A stretch of 64,000 nt of DNA from Candidatus Gastranaerophilales bacterium (GTDB lineage: Bacteria > Cyanobacteriota > Vampirovibrionia > Gastranaerophilales > Gastranaerophilaceae), in assembly GCA_900768915.1 (NCBI GenBank), contig CAAGEQ010000025.1, positions 1 through 64,000 on the forward strand, given 5' to 3'. Shown in pieces: positions 9,359 through 18,703 of the stretch. Position numbers and translations under genes: made by a program. The notes beneath the pieces are model-generated. The model searched no databases. It was given only the letters and a program-made list of their open reading frames with translations, and was not told where the DNA came from. Every line of letters starts with the position of its first letter. Position 1 is the stretch's first letter.

Positions 9359-12300
9359 ATGAAAAACTTCATAAAAATGGTTTTAAAATATCACTATACG
9401 GTAATCGTAATGGCTCTATTTATTTTGATTATGGGTATATTATCAATCGTTAAAACTCCTATTGACGTATTTCCCGAAATTAATACACCGGTTGTAACAG
9501 CAGTATGGACATATACTGGTATGCAATCAAAAGATATTGAACGAAGAATTGTAACGATTGCAGAAAGAGGATATGCTGCAAACGTAAACGATATTGAGCA
9601 TATTGAATCTCAATCATTATTGGGTGTTGGTGTTATCAGAGTATTTTTACACCCTGGAGCAAATATTAATACAGCGATTACCCAAATTAGTGCATCTTCT
9701 CAAGTATCAATGAAAAATATGCCTTTAGGTATTCGACCACCTGAAATTTTAAAATATACACCAACAACAATCCCTGTATTACAGGTTATTATATCTTCAA
9801 CGAAATTACCATTACAAAAAGTAACTGACCTTGCACAAAACAACATCAAAGTTCAACTTACAAAAGTTGAAGGTGCACAAGTGCCACTACCTATGGGTGG
9901 TAAAGTTCGTCAAATAATGGTTGACCTTGATATGCAAAAAATGGAAGCGAGAGGATTAACTCCGGCAGACGTTACAAAAGCCGTTGCATCTCAAAACGTA
10001 ATCATTCCATCTGGTAACGCAAAAATTGGTAACAAAGATTATTTAATATCTTTAAACAATGCATCTCAAACAGTTGATGAAATGAACGATTTTCCAATAG
10101 AATCACCTAAAAATAATCAACTTGTTTATTTATCAGACGTTGCATATATACACGATGGTAACGCAATCCAAACAAACATCGTTAGAGAAAATGGTTCTCC
10201 AGGTTCTTTGATGGCTGTATATAAAGCAGGTAAAGTTTCATCTCTAAACGTAGTTGAAGGTACAAAGAAACTATTACCAACAATTGCGAAAACAATACCT
10301 GAAAGTGTAAAAATGCAAGTATTATTCGACCAATCAATCTTTGTAAAAAATGCTATTCGAGATGTAATATTCTCTGGTACACTTGCTGCAATTTTAACAG
10401 CACTTATGGTATTAATATTCTTAGGTAGTGTTCGTTCAACCTTCATTATTGGTATATCAATTCCGTTATCAGTACTTTTTGCAATAATTTGTTCTTCAAT
10501 GTGTGGACAAACTATTAATATGATGTCCCTAAGTGGTTTAGGATTGGCTATTGGTATGTTAGTTGATAATGCCACAGTAGTAATTGAAAACATTTTAAGA
10601 AACAAAGAAATCTTATCAAAACAAGGTAAAAACATTGCCGAAATAATTTATAAATCAGCAGCAGAAGTTGCAACACCAACACTTGTTTCAACATTATCAA
10701 TTTGTACGGTATTTGCACCAATTTTCTTAATGGAAGGTGCAACAAAATACTTGTTTATTCCATTAGCAATGTCAGTAATTTTCTCAATGATTGGTTCATA
10801 TATGTTATCAAACACTATTGTGCCAGTATTAGTTGATAAACTGTTAAAAGAAAAAGAAATTTTAAAAGAAGACTCGTTATTATACAAGGTTAATAATTTT
10901 ATCAATGTTAACTTCGGCAAATTTAGAGAATCTTATAAAACCTTCTTAGAAAAAGATATATTTACGAACCCTAAAAGAATCGCAAAACTATATGGTGTAA
11001 TAATAATATCAGCATTAGTTTTACTTCCTTTCATCGGACAAAACTTCTTCCCAGAAGTTGATGCCGGTCAAATAAGATTACATATATATGCTCCACATGG
11101 AACAAGAATTGAAGAAACCGCAAGAGAATTTACAAAAATAGAAAAAACTATAAAAGAGGTAATTCCACAATCTGAACTTGATACAATCTTAGACAACATA
11201 GGTTTACCAGCAAGTATGCTTAACTTAGCATTTATGGATAACTCGTATTTAGGTGTCGGTGATGGTGAAATTCTTATTGCATTAAGCGAAAACCACAAAC
11301 CTACTAAAAAATACGTTAAAGAATTAAGAAAACGTTTAAATAAAGAATATCCTAATACTCAATTCTTCTTCCAAAATGCAGATATGGTAGGTAAAATCTT
11401 AAACTTTGGTTTAGCATCACCTATTGATATTAAAATTCAAGGTAAAGATATGGCAAAGAATTACAAACTAACAACACAAATATTAGAAGATGTTAAAAAA
11501 GTTCGTGGTGTTGCAGATGCACATATTCACCAAATAACAGATGCACCTGAAATCAGAGTAACTGTTGACAAACGACGTGCAGCAATAATGAACTTGTCAC
11601 AAGAAACTATTTCAGAAAACTTGTTAACATCACTAACATCAAGTGGTATGGTTGCTCCAAACTACTGGGTTGATCCAAACAACGGTGTGAACTATGTTTT
11701 AGCACTTCAAGTACCACCATATAAAGTTGATACGGTTAAAAATGTAACAGATGTGCCTGTTTCATACAATAACCATAATCCTGTAAGATTATCAAATGTT
11801 GCATCAGTTGCATCTGGTACTACTTGTAGTGTTGTTGACCACTATGACATTATGCCGGTATATGATATTATGTTAAACATTCAAGATAGAGATTTGGCGG
11901 GTGTATCAAATGACATCAATAAAATCGTTAAAAAATATCAAAAAATAGCACCAAGAGGTACTTTCATTGATATTTACGGACAAGCGAAATCAATGAATTA
12001 TGCGTTTACATCTCTAATATCAGGATTATTATTATCATTAATCCTTGTATACCTACTAATCGTTGTAAACTTCCAATCTTGGAGAAATCCATTTATTATC
12101 ATAACACCTGTACCATTAGCATTATCAGGTATTTTATGGATGTTATATTTAACAGATACGACATTTAGTGTTCAAGCATTGATGGGTTCAATTATGGCAG
12201 TAGGTGTATCGTGTGCAAACTCTATCCTTGTTGTATCATTTGCAACAGACAAAATGCGAGAAGGCTTAACTTCAACACAAGCAGCCATAGAAGCAGGCTA

Positions 12301-12523
12301 TACTAGAATACGTCCAGTTATTATGACTGCCTCTGCAATGATTTTAGGTATGCTACCAATGGCTCTTGGTATTGGTGAAGGTGGTGAACAAAACGCACCT
12401 ATTGGTAGAACCGTTATCGGTGGTTTATTATTTGCGACATTTGCAACCTTAATCGTTGTACCAATGTTATTTGCAATACTAAATAAAAACAAAAAAATTG
12501 AAAAGGTGGTAGATGATGATTAA
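9359..12523 (+). CDS. RND-family efflux pump, inner membrane permease
   Basis: The product is 1054 residues, the usual length for AcrB/MdtB-type tripartite pumps. It starts with the typical first membrane helix, then porter-domain motifs (IKTPIDVFPEINTP; VWTYTGMQSKDIERRI). TM4 has GLAIGMLVDNATVVIEN near residue 400: one proton-relay Asp is kept, and the second position is Asn, a variant common in many bacterial RND permeases. The C-terminal half repeats the fold (ALMGSIMAVGVSCANSILVV; RIRPVIMTASAMILGMLPMA). AGGAGG lies 11 bases upstream. It overlaps the adaptor gene by 8 bases, which indicates translational coupling. Substrates cannot be read from the sequence. Confidence 0.95.
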   Translation: MKNFIKMVLKYHYTVIVMALFILIMGILSIVKTPIDVFPEINTPVVTAVWTYTGMQSKDIERRIVTIAERGYAANVNDIEHIESQSLLGVGVIRVFLHPGANINTAITQISASSQVSMKNMPLGIRPPEILKYTPTTIPVLQVIISSTKLPLQKVTDLAQNNIKVQLTKVEGAQVPLPMGGKVRQIMVDLDMQKMEARGLTPADVTKAVASQNVIIPSGNAKIGNKDYLISLNNASQTVDEMNDFPIESPKNNQLVYLSDVAYIHDGNAIQTNIVRENGSPGSLMAVYKAGKVSSLNVVEGTKKLLPTIAKTIPESVKMQVLFDQSIFVKNAIRDVIFSGTLAAILTALMVLIFLGSVRSTFIIGISIPLSVLFAIICSSMCGQTINMMSLSGLGLAIGMLVDNATVVIENILRNKEILSKQGKNIAEIIYKSAAEVATPTLVSTLSICTVFAPIFLMEGATKYLFIPLAMSVIFSMIGSYMLSNTIVPVLVDKLLKEKEILKEDSLLYKVNNFINVNFGKFRESYKTFLEKDIFTNPKRIAKLYGVIIISALVLLPFIGQNFFPEVDAGQIRLHIYAPHGTRIEETAREFTKIEKTIKEVIPQSELDTILDNIGLPASMLNLAFMDNSYLGVGDGEILIALSENHKPTKKYVKELRKRLNKEYPNTQFFFQNADMVGKILNFGLASPIDIKIQGKDMAKNYKLTTQILEDVKKVRGVADAHIHQITDAPEIRVTVDKRRAAIMNLSQETISENLLTSLTSSGMVAPNYWVDPNNGVNYVLALQVPPYKVDTVKNVTDVPVSYNNHNPVRLSNVASVASGTTCSVVDHYDIMPVYDIMLNIQDRDLAGVSNDINKIVKKYQKIAPRGTFIDIYGQAKSMNYAFTSLISGLLLSLILVYLLIVVNFQSWRNPFIIITPVPLALSGILWMLYLTDTTFSVQALMGSIMAVGVSCANSILVVSFATDKMREGLTSTQAAIEAGYTRIRPVIMTASAMILGMLPMALGIGEGGEQNAPIGRTVIGGLLFATFATLIVVPMLFAILNKNKKIEKVVDDD

Positions 12524-13739
12524 CATCAAAAAGATACAAATAAAAGATATAAAAGAAAAACTCGTTAATTTATGGTTTAAAATTACAAAACACGATTCTA
12601 AAAGAACTGCAATTTTAATATTTGCTATATTCTTTTTAATCGGAATTGTACCCAAAACTATCAGATTTATAACAACAGCAATGACTGCTCGTTCTGTAGA
12701 ATATATTGCAACAACAGAAACACCGACTATCTCAGATGGTGATGATGTATTAGTTTTATCAGGTGAACTTAAACCATTTTTACACACAGAAATTTTCTCA
12801 AGAATAAATGGTCTTGTTAACCAAAGGTATGTTCAACTTGGTGAACATGTTCAAAAAGGTCAAGTATTAGCAACGATTGATACTCCTGACCTAGATGCAG
12901 AAGCAGCGAGTGCAAAATCTGCATTAATTTCTGCAGAAAAACATCTTATGGAAACAAGATACCAATATAATTATGCAAAACAAACTTATGACAGATACAA
13001 AAAATCATCAATAAATGGTGCTATTTCAAGACAAGAAATTGATACAAAATACAATGATTTCAAAACTTCAGAAATGAATTTCTTAAGTGCAAAGGCTGAT
13101 GTAGAAAAAGCAAAAGCAGATTTGCATAGATTAACATCACTACAACAATATAAAAGAGTAGTAGCACCATTTAGCGGTGTTATCAGCAAATATAATATTG
13201 ATGCAGGTGCAAACGTTGTTGCTGGTGGTAGCACAACAAGTACAAGCCTTTTTGAAGTTCAACAAATAGACAAGTTCCGAGCAACGGTTTTTGTTCCTCA
13301 AAACTATGTTAGATTCATTTCTAACGGTCAAGCCGTAGATGTTTATATTCCAGAAAATCCAACACAAAAAATAAGAGGATACATTTCTCAAATATCTGGT
13401 AAATTAGATAACGTTTCACGTTCTATGGAAGTAGCACTAATTGTACCAAATGATAACAAATCTGGACTATACAGTGGATTATATATCAAAACTAATATTA
13501 ATATTAAAAACAAACAAAAAATTATGACTATAAACCCTGCATGTTTAACTACTTTAACAACACCTGACCAATATGTTATAGAAGTAAAACCTGATTCTAC
13601 TATACACTTTATAAAAGTAAAACAAGGACGTGACTTAGGCGACAGAGTGGAAATACTAGAAGGTTTAAAAGGTAACGAAAGACTAATTACAAATATTAAT
13701 GATGACTTAAAAGAAGGTCAAAAAGTTAAATTCAAATAA
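12516..13739 (+). CDS. RND efflux periplasmic adaptor (membrane fusion protein)
   Basis: The product is 407 residues: an N-terminal membrane anchor (about residues 28-46), a lipoyl half-motif (LVNQRYVQLGEHVQKGQVLATID), a long alpha-hairpin (about residues 125-200), the second lipoyl half (RVVAPFSGVISKYNIDAGANV), and the beta-barrel and membrane-proximal domains. Of two adjacent ATGs, 12516 is preferred because AAGGTGG lies 6 bases before it. It is the third gene of the pump operon; the order TolC-RND-adaptor is less common than adaptor-RND-TolC. A hairpin terminator lies about 30 bases downstream. Confidence 0.93.
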   Translation: MINIKKIQIKDIKEKLVNLWFKITKHDSKRTAILIFAIFFLIGIVPKTIRFITTAMTARSVEYIATTETPTISDGDDVLVLSGELKPFLHTEIFSRINGLVNQRYVQLGEHVQKGQVLATIDTPDLDAEAASAKSALISAEKHLMETRYQYNYAKQTYDRYKKSSINGAISRQEIDTKYNDFKTSEMNFLSAKADVEKAKADLHRLTSLQQYKRVVAPFSGVISKYNIDAGANVVAGGSTTSTSLFEVQQIDKFRATVFVPQNYVRFISNGQAVDVYIPENPTQKIRGYISQISGKLDNVSRSMEVALIVPNDNKSGLYSGLYIKTNINIKNKQKIMTINPACLTTLTTPDQYVIEVKPDSTIHFIKVKQGRDLGDRVEILEGLKGNERLITNINDDLKEGQKVKFK

Positions 13740-13770
13740 AATTTTCTCTTTAAAAATAGCAAATTAATTA

Positions 13771-13807
13771 GACTCCTTATTTAAACATATAATAATAAGG
13801 AGTTTTT
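13771..13807 (+). terminator. Terminator hairpin whose 3' arm is the next gene's ribosome site
   Basis: ACTCCTTATT (13772-13781) pairs with AATAAGGAGT (13794-13803), followed by TTTTT and then the ATG at 13808. The 3' arm contains AAGGAG, the Shine-Dalgarno sequence of the next gene. A TATAAT at 13788-13793 lies in the loop. One element thus looks like a terminator for the pump operon and a ribosome-site-hiding hairpin for read-through RNA. Confidence 0.7.
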
Positions 13808-14239
13808 ATGAATACAATATCTTCAATGCATACAAGTCCATCATATTATGGAACGACATTACACGACAAAAAAATACAAAACAAAAGAAATAAACATACC
13901 GAACAAAGAATACAAAATAAAGACTCTAATAAGAACGCAACTCCAGAAGAAGTAAGAATGTGGAAAACTGGAGTCCTACTTGGTGCAGCAATCGGTGCTG
14001 TAACAATGACTGGTGGTTATTATTTGTATGACAACCACGAGAAAAAAGAATTAATTGAAGATTTCAAACAAGAATATATGGAAAAAGATACTAAAAGTTT
14101 AAAAATAGAAGATATAAACGATGATGAAATGCCTGATATTATAGTTGAAAAGAATAACGGCGACCAAATCACTTATGATTTTAAAAATAACTCTATCGGC
14201 ATAAAAATGGACAATGAAATAGTAGAAAAAATTAGATAA
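13808..14239 (+). CDS. Single-pass membrane protein with N/S-rich tail
   Basis: The product is 143 residues. Residues 1-16 (MNTISSMHTSPSYYGTTL) are an N/S/T-rich tail like those on other proteins here. A basic region follows, then one membrane segment at about residues 56-76 (TGVLLGAAIGAVTMTGGYYLY) and an acidic C-terminal part containing IEDINDDEMPDIIVEKNNGDQI, which looks like an FG-GAP/EF-hand-like 'D-x-N-x-D-x-x-P-D' strand-loop. AAGGAG lies 5 bases upstream. It ends 3 bases before the convergent hydrolase gene. No known family; function unknown. Confidence 0.6.
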   Translation: MNTISSMHTSPSYYGTTLHDKKIQNKRNKHTEQRIQNKDSNKNATPEEVRMWKTGVLLGAAIGAVTMTGGYYLYDNHEKKELIEDFKQEYMEKDTKSLKIEDINDDEMPDIIVEKNNGDQITYDFKNNSIGIKMDNEIVEKIR

Positions 14240-14242
14240 TCT

Positions 14243-15433
14243 CTATAATTCTGATTTTTTACTATTTCGTTTAATAATCTTTTTCTGATATTTTTCATTA
14301 TATTGGAACTTGTAACCATTAACAAAACTTTTCACTACTGCATTAGAGAATGTTCCTCTTGCAGACCAGTAAGAAGTATGTGCTAATGGGAATATACGTT
14401 TACTCCAAACTCCTGAATTATCATAAATTACGCCAGTTGGATTTGATATTTCCATATCAATCTTTTCAGAGATTTCCTTTGCTGTAAGATTTCTACTTGT
14501 AGGAAAACCTAGTGGATCTTCTTTAAAATTAACTGTTATAAAGAATATACCATTTTCTAAAACATATTTTACCATCAAACGATTATAATAATTATATTCA
14601 TAATCCGAATCAGCCAAATCTGAATAAAATAACACTAATGGACTTGCAAAATTCACAACACCTTTAACATTTCCTTGAGGAGCACATGCCAATTCTGTCA
14701 TTTCATTCATTCTTAAATAATTCTTTTTTAACTGTTCTTTGTTTTGATTTAAAATCAAATGTCCAGAAGATGACATTGTACCAATTCCTGCATAATCATA
14801 AGATAATGCAGAAATACAAGTATCATTTTGTGGATGAGATTTTACAAATGAAATGAAATCATTATCCATCTTCAATGCTGTAAACAATTTTTCTAAGTTA
14901 ATATATCGCAACTTATTAACTAAATATTCATACGTAACAAAAGTACCAGCAGAATAACCATATAAAATAACATTTTTATTTTGTTCTGCCTGTTTTTTTA
15001 CAGTTTTATTCAAGTCATCTAAAACAGGTAACATATTATGTGGTTTTTGTACCCAAATAGCATCATGCAAATATTGAGCAATAAGACTACGTGCAATATA
15101 CGCACCAGAAGAACTAATTGCTTTTGAGAGGTCTAACTGATTTTTAACAAATTCTAAATCTTTATGACTTTTATCTCCCCAAAAATAAATAACTGGTTCA
15201 CTATCAATATTCAAGCCACCAAGATTTTTATAATATTTTTTTATAACTCTATTTTTAACAAACTTTTTACGCATAACGGGATGAAGTTTATGAACACCAT
15301 TTTCATACCACTTCTGCATTTTAGCATCATTGTTATTTGAACCATTTATGTATATAAAACTAACATCATTTGATGCATAAGATATGCTTTGAAAGCATAA
15401 GCACATTAAAATTAATAAACAAATCTTTTTCAT
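14243..15433 (-). CDS. Secreted alpha/beta-hydrolase-like protein, last gene of the Hxs cluster
   Basis: The product is 396 residues from the ATG at 15433, chosen because MKKICLLILMCLCFQSISYA is a good signal peptide; a TTG 19 codons upstream would bury it. The nucleophile elbow is VILYGYSAGTFVTYEYL (G-x-S-x-G). Possible later triad members are the Asp of NFKEDPLGFP and the His of FPLAHTSYW. It would act in the periplasm or outside the cell on an ester or amide; the substrate is unknown. It starts 49 bases after hxsC on the same strand, so it may be co-transcribed and act on the exported Hxs product, which is inference. The ribosome site is weak. Confidence 0.6.
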   Translation of the reverse strand: MKKICLLILMCLCFQSISYASNDVSFIYINGSNNNDAKMQKWYENGVHKLHPVMRKKFVKNRVIKKYYKNLGGLNIDSEPVIYFWGDKSHKDLEFVKNQLDLSKAISSSGAYIARSLIAQYLHDAIWVQKPHNMLPVLDDLNKTVKKQAEQNKNVILYGYSAGTFVTYEYLVNKLRYINLEKLFTALKMDNDFISFVKSHPQNDTCISALSYDYAGIGTMSSSGHLILNQNKEQLKKNYLRMNEMTELACAPQGNVKGVVNFASPLVLFYSDLADSDYEYNYYNRLMVKYVLENGIFFITVNFKEDPLGFPTSRNLTAKEISEKIDMEISNPTGVIYDNSGVWSKRIFPLAHTSYWSARGTFSNAVVKSFVNGYKFQYNEKYQKKIIKRNSKKSEL

Positions 15434-15482
15434 AATTATAAGTTTAACATCTATAAATACAAGGTTCAACTTTATAACATAA

Positions 15483-16589
15483 TTATTCAACTACTGCCTT
15501 AATATTTTCACTTTGAACAAATGAAGTTTCAAACATGCCTGAACATTTTTCTTTTTTTATGCAATTTTCACATTTAGACAAATATATCTTTTTCCACTCT
15601 GAAATACTATCCCTACAATAATCTTCAAGTCTTTCATCTACAAGACAAAAAGGAAGATTATATATATCAGCATTCAATTTTCGTCTTACACAATTTTTGA
15701 CAGCATTAAATAGTTCTGATTTATATTCAATAGCATCGATTGAAACCTCATCAAAATTACTTTCTGCTCTGCCACGATATTCCATTCCCATAAATGCAAT
15801 ATGGACAACAAACGGTAAATTACGATAAATAAATTCAACTAAATCATTTAATCTTTTGTAATTTTGTCGAAGAAGTACAACACGTAATTCTATTTTTTGC
15901 ATATATTTCGCTAAATTATATAAACCCTCAATAGTTTCAACAAAAGAGCCATCTACACCTGTGATATAATCGTGTTCTTCTGCTACAGATGAATATAAGG
16001 GAATACCAAACGTAATATTACAATTTTTTATAGATGAAATTTTTTTTACATTTTCAATATCTTTAAACATTCTACCATTAGTCAAAATATGTATTTCTGG
16101 TATTGTATTTGATTTTTTAACAATTTTGGATACTAAATTGCACAGTTTATCAATATTTAAAGTTGGCTCTCCACCTGTTATTCCAACATAATTTAATTGA
16201 TTCGGACGTAAAGTTTCCAGTATTTCATCACAAACATCATAATATGATTTATTACTTTCAACTTGTGGGCACATTATACATTTTGAATTACAAACATCAG
16301 TCACATAAAATGCATTATGTTCAGCATTTTCTTGCCACACTACACTACAATCTCCATCAAGTGAAATATTAACAATATCACCATTAATAAAATCTTTTTT
16401 ATCACATATAAATACTGGTAAAGTTGTTCTCAATTGTTTACTTGAAATTATTGCTTTTAAACCGACTTTACATAACGGAACTCTATCACTTACAAGAATT
16501 CTATTTTTTATTAATATATTATTTTTATAACAAATCCTACCAATAATACTTTTATTGGCATTCAACAATTGACCTTTTACTTTTTTCAA
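15483..16589 (-). CDS. hxsC: His-Xaa-Ser system radical SAM maturase HxsC
   Basis: The product is 368 residues. The radical SAM cluster motif is CNSKCIMC (Cys 100, 104, 107), followed by a GGEPTL SAM-binding motif (TGGEPTLNIDKL). Residues 1-95 form an N-terminal region typical of HxsC rather than a standard SPASM enzyme. A short Cys cluster near the C terminus (SKCENCIKKEKCSG) could hold a further Fe-S cluster. The start is TTG, supported by AAGGA 8 bases upstream, and the gene overlaps hxsB by 38 bases, so translation is coupled. With HxsB it is expected to modify HxsA. Assignment rests on the cassette (rSAM pair, HxsD-like gene, HxS-repeat peptide). Confidence 0.85.
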   Translation of the reverse strand: MKKVKGQLLNANKSIIGRICYKNNILIKNRILVSDRVPLCKVGLKAIISSKQLRTTLPVFICDKKDFINGDIVNISLDGDCSVVWQENAEHNAFYVTDVCNSKCIMCPQVESNKSYYDVCDEILETLRPNQLNYVGITGGEPTLNIDKLCNLVSKIVKKSNTIPEIHILTNGRMFKDIENVKKISSIKNCNITFGIPLYSSVAEEHDYITGVDGSFVETIEGLYNLAKYMQKIELRVVLLRQNYKRLNDLVEFIYRNLPFVVHIAFMGMEYRGRAESNFDEVSIDAIEYKSELFNAVKNCVRRKLNADIYNLPFCLVDERLEDYCRDSISEWKKIYLSKCENCIKKEKCSGMFETSFVQSENIKAVVE

Positions 16590-18033
16590 AATTAATTTCC
16601 TTATAATTTACTTGAGAAACCCAACTCCAAAAAATATCAAGAATATCTTCATCGCCAGAGTTTAATAATTCAAAGATATAATCCATTATTGCTTTATTTT
16701 TCTCACAAAAACCACTCGTTGGACGATACCCCATTACGTCTTTAATCTCTAAATAGTTGCGAATAACATCTGCACCACAATACTGTTGATAAACACATTC
16801 TGAACAAACAGGCATAATTTCTACACAAGAATCTTTAACAATATTTTTGATAATTTCACCAGAGAAAACCTCCTTGTAAGAACTTGTCTTTACATTACCC
16901 ATTTTAAAATATTCATCACCCATTCTTGACAACATTCTTGCTTCATCAGCAGGATAAATATCCCCATTATAATTATAAATAACTCCAGAGATACCAGCAC
17001 CTGATGGTGATTGCAAATCAACAAAACCTGTAGAGAATGGTGTTAATATTCTTTTTAAAAACAATGCCGTATAACATTCAACGAAAGGAATACCATTTTT
17101 GTTTAATTCTAAAATATAATTCAATGCATCTTTATAAGCGTTTATAAATTCATCATTTGAATAAGATAATTTTTCTTTATTCACTACTGCATTTCCATAA
17201 GGATTTAATACACGCAAAAATATATTATTAAACCCTAATTCTATATAGTGATCTATTACTTTTCGCAAATGGTTTAAATTTGAACGAGTAATTGTAACTA
17301 ATGGCGAACAAGCATCATCTCCCATACTTTTTCTAACCTTTTCTAAATTCTTTTTAAATGCATCATAAGAACTTGGATAAATTCTTGATTGTCTGTTACA
17401 ATCATGCAATGCTTTAGTACCATCTAAAGAAGATGACAATTCTACTTTATGTTTTTTAAAGAAATTTATCTGTTCTTGAGTTATATCCATAAGATTTGTA
17501 CAAATAACAAATCCCAAATTCTTTTTAGCGATTTTATTCAAAAATTCTGCATATAAAATACTTTCTCTAACAATTTCCCAATTAAGTAATGGTTCGCCAC
17601 CTTGATACTCAATTTTTATTTCATTAGACGGCGTTTGAAAAATCATATCAACTGTTTTTTTAGCCGTTTCCCAATCCATATCATACTCTTTTTGAGAAAA
17701 ATCAACACTAGAAGCATGACAATATTTGCAAAGACAATTACAACGCAATGTTACAACTATCATGTGTAAACACGTAAAATCAGAAACAAACTCTTTTCTT
17801 GTTCTTAATTTTGCAGACAATAAATTTTCAACAAGTTCTAATTCATTTTTTGTTGTTAAAAATTGACGACTTTTTAAAACCTTATACAATTCTTCGTTAG
17901 GAGTTAAACTATAATTATAAAAGTTACGAAACTCTTCATCTGATAATGTAATATATTCACCGACTTGATTTACTAGTAAATTCCCAAAACTTTTCTTTGC
18001 AAAAGTAAAAGGTAAAATAACATACTCACTCAA
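16552..18033 (-). CDS. hxsB: His-Xaa-Ser system radical SAM maturase HxsB
   Basis: The product is 493 residues. The N terminus (VILPFTFAKKSFGNLLVNQVGEY) matches the [LP]-P-F-x-F ... L-x-[TV]-N-x-x-G-E-[YF] opening I know from HxsB proteins. The radical SAM motif is CNCLCKYC (Cys 98, 102, 105), with YQGGEPLLNW as the GGEP motif. The C terminus has a SPASM-type Cys set (SCVEIMPVCSECVYQQYCGAD ... SGFCEKN) for auxiliary Fe-S clusters, as in peptide-modifying enzymes. The start codon is TTG with AAAGG 7 bases upstream, 4 bases after the hxsD stop. It is expected to install a radical-made crosslink or other change in HxsA; the chemistry is not readable from the sequence. Confidence 0.88.
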   Translation of the reverse strand: MSEYVILPFTFAKKSFGNLLVNQVGEYITLSDEEFRNFYNYSLTPNEELYKVLKSRQFLTTKNELELVENLLSAKLRTRKEFVSDFTCLHMIVVTLRCNCLCKYCHASSVDFSQKEYDMDWETAKKTVDMIFQTPSNEIKIEYQGGEPLLNWEIVRESILYAEFLNKIAKKNLGFVICTNLMDITQEQINFFKKHKVELSSSLDGTKALHDCNRQSRIYPSSYDAFKKNLEKVRKSMGDDACSPLVTITRSNLNHLRKVIDHYIELGFNNIFLRVLNPYGNAVVNKEKLSYSNDEFINAYKDALNYILELNKNGIPFVECYTALFLKRILTPFSTGFVDLQSPSGAGISGVIYNYNGDIYPADEARMLSRMGDEYFKMGNVKTSSYKEVFSGEIIKNIVKDSCVEIMPVCSECVYQQYCGADVIRNYLEIKDVMGYRPTSGFCEKNKAIMDYIFELLNSGDEDILDIFWSWVSQVNYKEINFEKSKRSIVECQ

Positions 18034-18037
18034 AACT

Positions 18038-18304
18038 TTACCTTTCTACAATACTAAATGCTTTCTTATAAATAGACTCTCTCAATGAACCAAATTGCTT
18101 ATTTAGATTTTCTCTTAACTGTTGTTCTTGTAATTCTTGATTAAACTTTGAAAAATCAAAATCACAATCATTCTTCGATTCTATATTCAAAACATATTCA
18201 TTAGCATTTTCTGATACATAAATATTGAATTTATCACCAATAGAATATATCACCTTTAATAACACATCTCTTTCATACAAAGATTTTGAAAGTTTATATT
18301 CCAT
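18038..18304 (-). CDS. hxsD: His-Xaa-Ser system protein HxsD
   Basis: The product is 88 residues, the right size for HxsD. Its C-terminal half (FNQELQEQQLRENLNKQFGS, then LRESIYKKAF) fits the family's F-x-N-E-L-x-x-x-x-L-R-x-x-[IL] ... [IL]-R-x-x-[IL]-x-x-x-A-F pattern. The N-terminal half looks like a small alpha/beta fold (VIYSIGDKFNIYVSENANEY). HxsD may recognise the precursor leader, as small partner proteins do in other RiPP systems; this is inference. It starts 2 bases after the hxsA stop and ends 4 bases before hxsB. Confidence 0.82.
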   Translation of the reverse strand: MEYKLSKSLYERDVLLKVIYSIGDKFNIYVSENANEYVLNIESKNDCDFDFSKFNQELQEQQLRENLNKQFGSLRESIYKKAFSIVER

Positions 18305-18306
18305 AA

Positions 18307-18576
18307 TTAAAACCTAGATGAATAATGTGAACGGTGAGAATAGTGTGAGCGATGAGAATAATGATATGACAATTTTTCATCATCTTTTTTTGCTTGATTT
18401 AATAATGCATCTGCAGAATATAACGTAAAATTATTTGCATTTTGAATATTATCTACTGATTTCTTTTGAATATTTAACGGTAATGCTGTTGCATTTGAAG
18501 AAATACCTAAATTCGCTAATAAACACAAAGATAATACAGTTACTGCAGAAAAAATTCTTTTCATTTTTATTAACAT
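18307..18576 (-). CDS. hxsA: His-Xaa-Ser repeat precursor peptide HxsA
   Basis: The product is 89 residues from the ATG at 18576 (AAGGA 10 bases upstream; the next ATG, 4 codons on, has no ribosome site). A Sec signal peptide (MKRIFSAVTVLSLCLLANLG ... ATA) is followed by about 45 polar residues and the tail HYSHRSHYSHRSHYSSRF, which holds five consecutive H-x-S triplets, alternating HYS and HRS. This is the hallmark of HxsA, the substrate of the paired radical SAM enzymes encoded directly downstream. The signal peptide suggests the modified product leaves the cytoplasm. The repeat DNA is itself an 18-bp tandem, so repeat number could change by slippage. Confidence 0.87.
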   Translation of the reverse strand: MLIKMKRIFSAVTVLSLCLLANLGISSNATALPLNIQKKSVDNIQNANNFTLYSADALLNQAKKDDEKLSYHYSHRSHYSHRSHYSSRF

Positions 18577-18636
18577 ATTTATATAATCCTTTTTACTATC
18601 CAATATTAGTATTTTACAAATATTTTATAACATTGC

Positions 18637-18658
18637 ATATTAGCCACCTGACTAATAT
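18637..18658. promoter_or_regulatory. Inverted repeat upstream of hxsA
   Basis: ATATTAG and CTAATAT flank CCACCTGA, about 65 bases before the hxsA start. There is no T run on either side, so an operator is more likely than a terminator. Role inferred. Confidence 0.35.
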
Positions 18659-18703
18659 CACTCCCAAAAAGTCATTAACAAACAGTTTCAGCGTGTAAAG
18701 TTT

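Noticed and set aside
10126..10920. Minus-strand frames inside the RND gene
   Set aside because: They are antisense to well-conserved pump motifs.
18435..18698. Plus-strand 87-codon hydrophobic frame
   Set aside because: It is antisense to hxsA and its leader; codon use reflects the complement of AT-rich coding DNA.
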